Source: Chryseobacterium gleum (GTDB lineage Bacteria > Bacteroidota > Bacteroidia > Flavobacteriales_D > Sanyastnellaceae). Taken from it: 7,071 nucleotides of DNA. Below are positions 1 to 4,116 of this stretch, piece by piece; the first letter of the stretch is position 1; the number at the start of each line of letters is the position of its first letter. The DNA lies in contig CALQJP020000127.1 of the NCBI GenBank assembly GCA_943330925.2, forward strand, positions 1-7,071, written 5' to 3'. Both the position numbers and the translations under genes were made by a program. A model generated the notes under the pieces. The model saw only the letters and a program-made list of their open reading frames with translations. It was not told where the DNA came from and did no database searches.

Positions 1-500
1 TTGAGCGATTCGCCGCTGCTGTCGAGTGATATGGTAACACGGTGATTGTCGACGTGCAAGTGAAACAGTACATCGGGTCTGTCGGGGTGCACACTCGGGC
101 GCTTCCCAAACTTGCGGTTGAAGGTGTCGGCAATGGCGTCTTTCAGCTTTACCGATGCATAGTTGCTATGACGAATGAATTCGCTATTCACGTTTGGGTC
201 TATGGCGAAGGTCTGATCCAAATCCAGCCATTCCGTCCAGTCAAATTTCATGGCCTGGCGGTGAATGTCGTCGGCCTCGCGTATCGGAAACTCTGCGATA
301 GGTATCAACACACGCAGCGCAGTGCGCAGGTGCAGGTTGCAACGATAGACCAATGCCATATCGCCTGTGCAATGCACCACGCGTTTGCCGGCTTCTATGT
401 TGGAAGCGCCCAGTTCGCGCAGTTCTGCCATCAGCACTTCCTCCAGGTTTTGGAGTGTTTTGATGGAGATGCGGAAGGGCGTTTTGGGGTATAAATTCAT
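1..500 (-). CDS. THUMP-domain class I SAM-dependent RNA methyltransferase, N-terminal part (RlmL-like)
   Basis: This is a partial gene: 166 N-terminal codons run leftward off the window edge with no stop. Family members modify RNA; the best-known relative, RlmL, makes m2G2445 in 23S rRNA. Translating the minus strand from the ATG at 500-498 gives MNLYPKTPFRISIKTLQNLE, then 'EVLMAELRELGASNIEAGKR' (21-40), typical of the N-terminal ferredoxin-like part. The THUMP region follows at about 50-165, with 'RTALRVLIPIAEF' (59-71), 'SEFIRHSNYASVKLKDAI' (106-123), 'GKRPSV' (132-137) and 'VTISLDSSGESL' (155-166). The last stretch is the usual end of THUMP, just before the catalytic domain. The Rossmann-like methyltransferase domain with its SAM and NPPY-type motifs must lie outside the window, so activity cannot be judged. 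The ATG begins one base after the stop of the SUI1 gene (TAA-T-ATG), with AGGA about 7 bases upstream inside that gene, which indicates translational coupling. The family is confident; the exact RNA target is not. Confidence 0.92.
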   Translation of the reverse strand, partial: MNLYPKTPFRISIKTLQNLEEVLMAELRELGASNIEAGKRVVHCTGDMALVYRCNLHLRTALRVLIPIAEFPIREADDIHRQAMKFDWTEWLDLDQTFAIDPNVNSEFIRHSNYASVKLKDAIADTFNRKFGKRPSVHPDRPDVLFHLHVDNHRVTISLDSSGESL

Positions 501-501
501 A

Positions 502-855
502 TTACGATCCTGCTTTTTTGGCTTTGTATCCGAGTTGCGCAAGGATAGTCATGATCTTGTCGCGGTGGTCGCCTTGAATGATAATCTCTCCGTCTTTGGC
601 CGAGCCGCCTGTGCCGCATTTGGTCTTGAGCGTTTTTCCAAGCACTTCCAAATCGTCGGCGGTGCCTGCAAAGCCTTTGATAACAGTGGCTGTTTTCCCT
701 CCACGGTGATTTTTCTCGAGCCAAACACGCAGGTCTTGTTGAGTGGGCGCAAGCGTCTCGTCTTGTTCGGCAGGCTCTTCCGGTTTGTAATTCGGATTGG
801 TGGAATACACCATTCCACCTAAGTCAGCGAGTGAGTTTGATTTGGGCTTCGGCAT
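502..855 (-). CDS. SUI1/eIF1-family translation factor (YciH-like)
   Basis: A 117-residue protein of the bacterial SUI1/YciH family, related to eukaryotic eIF1. YciH has been linked to start-site fidelity and stress-time translation, but its bacterial role is less settled than that of eIF1. The first ~40 residues are polar, low in complexity and probably disordered (MPKPKSNSLADLGGMVYSTN and onward). The SUI1 domain spans about 40-115. It shows 'RGGKTATVIKGF' (51-62), 'LKTKCGTGGSAKDGEIIIQG' (76-95), 'DHRDKI' (96-101) and 'LGYKAKKAG' (108-116), all hallmark stretches of the family. Length is normal. The ATG at 855-853 gives the full conserved N-terminus. The stop (504-502) is one base from the start of the THUMP methyltransferase, so the pair is probably one transcript. 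Upstream is a 78-base gap to the CPBP gene, which may belong to the same unit; no terminator is visible there. Confidence 0.95.
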   Translation of the reverse strand: MPKPKSNSLADLGGMVYSTNPNYKPEEPAEQDETLAPTQQDLRVWLEKNHRGGKTATVIKGFAGTADDLEVLGKTLKTKCGTGGSAKDGEIIIQGDHRDKIMTILAQLGYKAKKAGS

Positions 856-933
856 AACGCAAATTGTATTGAATTTTTCTCCGTGTTCTCTGTTATCTCT
901 GTGGTTAGATTATATCCCTGCAGGCACAGATTT
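856..933. other. short gap between CPBP gene and SUI1 gene
   Basis: No hairpin with a T-tract ends the upstream gene here, so read-through from the protease gene is possible. On the minus strand, TACAATTTG at about 870-862 resembles the Bacteroidota -7 box but has three rather than two bases between TA and TTTG. A separate SUI1 promoter is therefore possible but weakly supported. The middle of the gap is a 9-base repeat, described separately. Confidence 0.4.
879..905. repeat. three imperfect 9-bp tandem units, CTCTGTG-type
   Basis: On the plus strand three 9-base units follow each other: CTCCGTGTT, CTCTGTTAT, CTCTGTGGT. On the minus strand this reads as an ACCACAGAG-type sequence. Similar CACAGAG-rich intergenic repeats are familiar from many environmental bacterial genomes; that link is from memory and was not searched. 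The repeat fills the gap just upstream of the SUI1 gene. Confidence 0.6.
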
Positions 934-1545
934 TTATTCGTCTATTTCCTCGGGAAAGTCTACTAAATCGGGGTTGTGTGTTACCGGTATCGACTTCGCC
1001 GATCGCTGCAAGTAGACAAGTAAGTATACATCGATAATGGTGTGGCCTATGATTGCGCTGAGCAACCCACGGGTCTCCGCTAGGTAACCGAGCCATGCAA
1101 TACCGACCGTCATTAATACCCCGTAGACTGATAAACGCCAGTCGCGCGGATTGAGGTAGCCATGAATGGCCACAAACAGAACGGAGGTGGCGGGTATGCC
1201 GAGAAAAGGCTGTACAGCGCCGCGGAACAGCATTTCTTCGCCCACACCTGCGCAAAGTGAAATCAAGAGAATCTCGCTGAAGGTAAGTCTAAACCGACCG
1301 AGCATGCGTGCATACGAGCTATTCACCGCATTGAGAAGCGGGGAAGCAATGAGCATGTGCGCAGCAATGGCAATTATGATTCCGGCAAAAGAACCTGTTG
1401 CCAGTTGCTCCCAGTATTTCGCATCTCCGGTGAGAGCCATTTGCAGATTAACGGTATCCGAAAACCGATCGACCACAATAGCGACCAATGGCATGCCTAT
1501 CAGCGTTGCCAGGGCCAGGCGAAGAAGAATGGTTTTTTTGAGCAT
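934..1545 (-). CDS. CPBP-family intramembrane metalloprotease (CAAX/Abi-like)
   Basis: A 203-residue membrane protein of the CPBP family (PF02517, Rce1-like intramembrane proteases), which cuts within or next to the membrane; bacterial substrates are usually unknown. Five or six hydrophobic stretches are visible, including about 4-24, 50-68 and 162-180. Motif 1 is GVGEEMLFRG with E103, E104 and R108 (EExxxR). Motif 2 is FVAIHG with F124 and H128 (FxxxH). Motif 3 is GHTIIDV with H168 and D172 (HxxxD). All expected catalytic and metal-binding residues are present, so the protein is probably active. The C-terminus is short and acidic (PEEIDE). I chose the ATG at 1545-1543. An in-frame TTG at 1554-1552 would add three residues, but it lies inside a perfect TAnnTTTG promoter box, so it is unlikely to be the start. 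The gene diverges from the O-methyltransferase and precedes the SUI1 gene by 78 bases. No gene nearby identifies its substrate. Confidence 0.92.
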   Translation of the reverse strand: MLKKTILLRLALATLIGMPLVAIVVDRFSDTVNLQMALTGDAKYWEQLATGSFAGIIIAIAAHMLIASPLLNAVNSSYARMLGRFRLTFSEILLISLCAGVGEEMLFRGAVQPFLGIPATSVLFVAIHGYLNPRDWRLSVYGVLMTVGIAWLGYLAETRGLLSAIIGHTIIDVYLLVYLQRSAKSIPVTHNPDLVDFPEEIDE

Positions 1546-1551
1546 GGGGGG

Positions 1552-1559
1552 CAAAGGTA
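1552..1559 (-). promoter_or_regulatory. Bacteroidota -7 box for the CPBP gene
   Basis: On the minus strand TACCTTTG matches TAnnTTTG at every fixed base. Only six bases (CCCCCC) separate it from the ATG at 1545, so transcription would begin at or next to the start codon, giving a leaderless or nearly leaderless mRNA. No TTG-type -33 element is seen at the usual distance; the heptad array lies there instead. Confidence 0.65.
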
Positions 1560-1561
1560 GG

Positions 1562-1624
1562 CATTAGGTACTGGAGACTGGGTACTGGAGACTGGATACT
1601 AGGTAATAGGTACTAGCAAATAGG
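1562..1624 (+). repeat. heptanucleotide array, left arm (TACTGGA/GACTGGG type)
   Basis: Nine consecutive 7-base units in strict phase: CATTAGG, TACTGGA, GACTGGG, TACTGGA, GACTGGA, TACTAGG, TAATAGG, TACTAGC, AAATAGG. The units decay toward the right. The array starts three bases beyond the -7 box of the CPBP gene. The 26 bases that separate it from the opposite-facing array (1625-1650) show no repeat. Confidence 0.88.
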
Positions 1625-1650
1625 TTACGATGTCAGGAGCTGGCGCTGCA

Positions 1651-1720
1651 AGTACTCAGTCCTCAGTCCCCAGTCCCCAATCCTCAGTCCCCAGTCCCCA
1701 GTCCCCACTATCCAGTACTT
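1651..1720 (-). repeat. heptanucleotide array, right arm (AGTCCCC type)
   Basis: Ten consecutive 7-base units on the plus strand: AGTACTC, AGTCCTC, AGTCCCC, AGTCCCC, AATCCTC, AGTCCCC, AGTCCCC, AGTCCCC, ACTATCC, AGTACTT. On the minus strand these read as ACTGGGG-like units, so this is the left-arm family inverted. TCCAGTAC at 1711-1718 is the exact reverse complement of GTACTGGA at 1568-1575, so the outer ends of the two arms can pair. The last unit overlaps the -7-like box of the O-methyltransferase. The units resemble the CCCCAGT-type short tandem repeats (STRR) described in cyanobacteria; that is similarity only. Confidence 0.9.
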
Positions 1721-1723
1721 TTA
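1716..1723 (+). promoter_or_regulatory. -7-like box for the O-methyltransferase gene
   Basis: TACTTTTA matches TAnnTTTG at all but the last fixed base. It lies four bases before the ATG at 1728, so a start of transcription at the usual distance would fall at the start codon. It overlaps the last heptad of the right-arm array, and no -33 TTG is visible in the array. The call is tentative. Confidence 0.4.
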
Positions 1724-1727
1724 CCGC

Positions 1728-2405
1728 ATGAACTTTCTCCCTGAAGAAATTGAACGCTACGTAGAATCGCATACTCGGCAGGAGCCGGAGTTGCTGCAGC
1801 AGCTGGTGCGTGAGACGTGGCAGAAGGTCATTAATCCGCGCATGTTGAGCGGTCATTTGCAAGGACGTGTGCTGAAGATGCTCGTGCAGATGATGCGGGC
1901 AAAAACGATTCTTGAGATTGGCACCTATACGGGCTATTCGGCGTTGTGCATGGCAGAGGGCCTTCCCGACGATGGGCGTTTGATTACTATCGATGTCAAC
2001 GATGAGCTGCAGTGGATTCAGGATAAGTACTTCGCGCTGTCACCGCACGGACATAAGATTGAACGGCATTTCGGCGACGCTCGTGAGTTGATTCCACTGT
2101 TGCTGCTTGAGTTCGACCTGGTGTTTATGGACGCAGACAAAGAGAACTATCTGCATTACTACGACCTGTTGATGCAGCGCCTGAAACCGGGCGCAATTAT
2201 TCTCATCGACAATGTATTATGGTCTGGCAAAGTATTGCACGAGCCTCATCCCAATGACAAAGAGACGCGGGTGATGCAGCAACTCAATAAGCTCGTTACG
2301 GAAGACCCCAGAGTAGAGAACGTGCTGTTGCCGATACGGGATGGGTTGATGGCGGTGAGAATAGTTGTGAACGGCGAACGGCGAATGGCGAATGGCGAGT
2401 ATTGA
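1728..2405 (+). CDS. class I SAM-dependent O-methyltransferase (COMT/CCoAOMT-like)
   Basis: A 225-residue enzyme of the Methyltransf_3 (PF01596) family, which moves a methyl group from SAM to a hydroxyl, often on catechol-like substrates with a divalent metal; the substrate here is unknown. The SAM-binding motif I is 'TILEIGTYTGYSALCMAEGL' (60-79) and D89 follows in 'ITIDV'. The metal-site region reads 'DLVFMDADKENYLHYY' (130-145), with D135 and D137, and 'ILIDNVLWSGKV' (158-169), with D161 and N162. The family's C-terminal 'LLPIRDGLMAVRI' (200-212) is present. Residues 215-225 (NGERRMANGEY) are encoded by a heptanucleotide array and are not family sequence, so the gene probably ended near 212 before the repeat arrived. 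The ATG at 1728 gives the full N-terminal helix; no Shine-Dalgarno is seen. It is the only plus-strand gene, diverging from the CPBP gene and converging on sucC. Confidence 0.95.
   Translation: MNFLPEEIERYVESHTRQEPELLQQLVRETWQKVINPRMLSGHLQGRVLKMLVQMMRAKTILEIGTYTGYSALCMAEGLPDDGRLITIDVNDELQWIQDKYFALSPHGHKIERHFGDARELIPLLLLEFDLVFMDADKENYLHYYDLLMQRLKPGAIILIDNVLWSGKVLHEPHPNDKETRVMQQLNKLVTEDPRVENVLLPIRDGLMAVRIVVNGERRMANGEY
2369..2400 (+). repeat. GAATGGC-type heptad array inside the end of the O-methyltransferase gene
   Basis: Four perfect-phase units, GAACGGC, GAACGGC, GAATGGC, GAATGGC, then a partial GAGT. The array is translated as the last residues of the methyltransferase, and the TGA (2403-2405) follows at once. 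A matching array in the opposite orientation lies at 2475-2502, on the other side of the terminator. Confidence 0.88.
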
Positions 2406-2430
2406 GCTACTCATAGCATCCTATTTCTAA

Positions 2431-2473
2431 AATAAAAAGGCACGTTTTGAAAATCAAAACGTGCCTTTTTATT
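2431..2473. terminator. bidirectional intrinsic terminator between the O-methyltransferase and sucC
   Basis: The arms 2431-2450 and 2454-2473 are perfect reverse complements over 20 bases, with a 3-base AAA loop (2451-2453). The GC-containing core is GGCACGTTTTGA / TCAAAACGTGCC. It is flanked by an A-run on one side and a T-run on the other, so on either strand the hairpin ends in a U-rich tract. It lies 25 bases past the O-methyltransferase stop and 26 bases past the sucC stop, and should end both transcripts. Confidence 0.95.
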
Positions 2474-2474
2474 A

Positions 2475-2502
2475 GTCACTCGTCATTCGCCATTCGTCAT
2501 TA
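2475..2502 (-). repeat. GAATGGC-type heptad array at the sucC stop codon
   Basis: On the minus strand four units follow each other: TAATGAC, GAATGGC, GAATGAC, GAGTGAC. The TAA of the first unit is the sucC stop. With the plus-strand array at 2369-2400 it forms a large imperfect inverted repeat around the terminator. Confidence 0.85.
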
Positions 2503-3711
2503 CGAAAGTACTTTCTTCACCTGATCCGCCGCCTCTTGCAATGTAATCGCTGAGTGCACTTCCAGGCCGCTTTCGTCGATAAGCTTTTTGGCTTCTACCG
2601 CGTTGGTTCCTTGCAGGCGCACAATGATTGGCACTTGAATGTTGCCGATGTTTTTGTATGCGTCCACAATACCTTGCGCTACACGATCGCATCGTACGAT
2701 ACCGCCGAAGATGTTTACTAGGATAGCCTTTACGGATGCATCGCGGAGGATCATACGGAAGGCTGTTTCAACGCGCTTAGCATCGGCTGTTCCGCCTACG
2801 TCGAGGAAGTTGGCCGGCTCACCGCCGCTGTATTTGATGATGTCCATCGTTGCCATTGCCAATCCGGCACCGTTTACCATGCAGCCCACGTTGCCTTCGA
2901 GCTTCACGTAGTTGAGATCAGCGTTGCTGGCTTCCACTTCGATAGGGTCTTCTTCGGTGGTGTCGCGCATTTGGGCATAGTCCTTATGACGGAAGAGTCC
3001 GTTGCCATCGAGCGTCACTTTCGCATCAACTGCGATTACACGGTCGTCGCTCGTTTTGAGTACAGGGTTGATTTCAAACATAGCCGCATCGCAGCCCACG
3101 TAGGCGGCATAGAGGCTCTTCACAAACGTGCCCATCTCCTTCATGGCAGTGCCACTGAGGCCGAGGTTGAAGCCGATTTTACGGCATTGGAAGTCGTTGA
3201 CGCCCGTCATTGGGTCGATAACTTCCTTGAAGATTTTCTCGGGCGTGTTGTGAGCCACGTCTTCGATGTTCATACCGCCATCGGGCGAGTACACGATAAC
3301 GTTGCGACCGAGCGCGCGGTCGAGCAGGACCGACATATAGAATTCGCGGGGTTCGCTTGCGCCCGGGGCGTACACGTCTTCTGCGATGTATACTTTCTGA
3401 ACCAATTTTCCTTCTGCTTTGGTTTGCAGCGTCACCAAGTGACCGCCGAGGATATCTTTCGCGATATCGGCAACTTTGTCGAGGCCTTTCGCAAGCACAA
3501 CGCCGCGTGAGCCTGTCTCGGTAACCGTTCCTTTACCGCGGCCGCCGGCGTGTATTTGCGCCTTCACCACAAACCAGCCCGTGCCGGTTTCTTCTTTGAG
3601 TTTAACAGCCGCCTCGTGCGCCTCTTCCGGAGTAGAAGCCACATAACCGCGTTGCACGGCCACGCCGTATGATGAAAGTATCGATTTACCTTGGTATTCG
3701 TGGATGTTCAT
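2500..3711 (-). CDS. sucC: succinyl-CoA synthetase (ADP-forming), beta subunit
   Basis: A 403-residue protein, slightly longer than the ~388 of E. coli SucC. With SucD it converts succinyl-CoA and ADP (or GDP) plus phosphate to succinate, CoA and ATP (or GTP) in the cytosolic TCA cycle. The N-terminal ATP-grasp region begins MNIHEYQGK and holds 'VVKAQIHAGGRGKG' (48-61), with nucleotide-contacting K50 and the GGRGKG loop. Metal and nucleotide residues appear in 'FEINPV' (212-217; E213, N215) and 'AVDAKVTLDGN' (227-237; D229). The CoA-ligase-like C-terminal domain shows 'VNGAGLAMATMD' (279-290), 'NFLDVGGTAD' (301-310), 'NIFGGIVRCD' (333-342) and 'VRLQGTN' (364-370). Every key motif is intact. 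No sucD is adjacent, so the alpha subunit must be encoded elsewhere. The ATG at 3711-3709 is where family members begin. The stop codon lies within a repeat unit, and a strong terminator follows. Confidence 0.98.
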   Translation of the reverse strand: MNIHEYQGKSILSSYGVAVQRGYVASTPEEAHEAAVKLKEETGTGWFVVKAQIHAGGRGKGTVTETGSRGVVLAKGLDKVADIAKDILGGHLVTLQTKAEGKLVQKVYIAEDVYAPGASEPREFYMSVLLDRALGRNVIVYSPDGGMNIEDVAHNTPEKIFKEVIDPMTGVNDFQCRKIGFNLGLSGTAMKEMGTFVKSLYAAYVGCDAAMFEINPVLKTSDDRVIAVDAKVTLDGNGLFRHKDYAQMRDTTEEDPIEVEASNADLNYVKLEGNVGCMVNGAGLAMATMDIIKYSGGEPANFLDVGGTADAKRVETAFRMILRDASVKAILVNIFGGIVRCDRVAQGIVDAYKNIGNIQVPIIVRLQGTNAVEAKKLIDESGLEVHSAITLQEAADQVKKVLS

Positions 3712-3735
3712 AGCGAATGAAATTTTTTGGTGCCG

Positions 3736-3743
3736 CGAAAATA
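3736..3743 (-). promoter_or_regulatory. -7-like box for sucC
   Basis: On the minus strand TATTTTCG matches TAnnTTTG except for one base (C for T). It lies 24 bases before the sucC ATG. The expected leader contains an A-run (CACCAAAAAATTTC), common before Bacteroidota genes lacking a Shine-Dalgarno. A -33 TTG is not evident, and a heptad array starts 13 bases upstream. Confidence 0.5.
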
Positions 3744-3755
3744 GGAAAGAATGCC

Positions 3756-3790
3756 TAATGGCGAGTGGCGAATGACGAATGGCGAGTGGG
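3756..3790 (+). repeat. GAATGGC-type heptad array upstream of sucC
   Basis: Five units in phase on the plus strand: TAATGGC, GAGTGGC, GAATGAC, GAATGGC, GAGTGGG. It is the same family as 2369-2400 and 2475-2502. The two copies flanking sucC face each other in inverted orientation. Confidence 0.88.
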
Positions 3791-3851
3791 CGTTTAGTTT
3801 CCGGTGTTTTTTCGCTAGGGGTTGCATCAATCTATAGGTCGTCCTTCAAGA

Positions 3852-3919
3852 GGCCCCGGAGGGGCCAACCTTCAATAGCCGTGGGTGGAAAGATGGACGC
3901 CACAGCCCCGGAGGGGCTG
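3852..3919. repeat. pair of GC-rich REP-like palindromes
   Basis: Two short palindromes share the core CCCCGGAGGGG: GGCCCC-GGA-GGGGCC at 3852-3866 and CAGCCCC-GGA-GGGGCTG at 3903-3919. Each is followed by a similar tail (AACC and GACC). The 36-base spacer contains AATAGCCGTGGGTGGAAAGA. From memory, elements with this CCCCGGAGGGG core and a nearby ATAGCC-GTGGGTG segment recur between genes in many Bacteroidota; no search was made. No REP-associated (RAYT) transposase is in the window. Confidence 0.75.
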
Positions 3920-4049
3920 ACCAATCCATGCAGCATGATAGCAACCAATATGAACCCAGACGTAAGGACCGGCCGCAGCACGAATGCTCTTCCTTATAAG
4001 AAATTGTATTCAATGGATGGCATCATCTTCCCTCGGATGAGCGTTACCT

Positions 4050-4077
4050 GTTATTTTGGAGTCTATTCGAAAATAAC
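4050..4077. terminator. weak AT-rich hairpin downstream of the membrane-protein gene
   Basis: GTTATTTT (4050-4057) and AAAATAAC (4070-4077) are exact inverted repeats of 8 bases around a 12-base loop. It lies about 40 bases past the minus-strand stop at 4117. It has few GC pairs and no clear T-tract after it on that strand, so it may only be chance or a weak transcript end. Confidence 0.25.
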
Positions 4078-4116
4078 GTAGGATTTTTTGGATTTGACTC
4101 GAAAAATTGAGGGTTT

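Larger units (their letters stand above)
3791..4116. other. non-coding region between the membrane-protein gene and sucC
   Basis: I see no credible gene in these 326 bases. A 100-codon open frame crosses 3779-4081 on the plus strand, but it starts in a heptad array, runs through both palindromes and has no family-like sequence. The left part holds a REP-like palindrome pair (3852-3919). The right part (about 3990-4116) is AT-rich with a weak hairpin at 4050-4077. No tRNA or riboswitch is recognisable. Confidence 0.6.

Noticed and set aside
42..494. Open frame of 150 codons on the plus strand
   Set aside because: It lies antisense to the THUMP methyltransferase, whose minus-strand translation matches the family throughout; the plus-strand product has no recognisable features.
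917..924. Eight-base palindrome CCTGCAGG
   Set aside because: It is short, does not extend, and is expected by chance; no link to any gene signal.
934..1545. Phage-defence (abortive infection) role for the CPBP protein
   Set aside because: The family is sometimes labelled Abi, but no defence gene, toxin or phage gene is nearby; the context is housekeeping.
1552..1554. TTG start codon for the CPBP protease
   Set aside because: The TTG is the end of a perfect TACCTTTG promoter box; the ATG nine bases on fits the family and the promoter geometry.
1562..1720. Possible CRISPR-like array
   Set aside because: Units are 7 bases, directly abutting with no spacers, and no cas gene is nearby.
2369..2502. 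Insertion sequence remnant around the terminator
   Set aside because: The inverted arms are heptad arrays, not transposon ends; there is no transposase fragment and no target-site duplication.
2971..3510. Open frame of 179 codons on the plus strand
   Set aside because: It lies entirely antisense to sucC, whose motifs are intact across the same bases; a typical shadow of a codon-biased gene.
3779..4081. Open frame of 100 codons on the plus strand in the intergenic region
   Set aside because: It starts inside a heptad array, reads through both REP-like palindromes, and its product has no domain-like sequence or plausible start signal.
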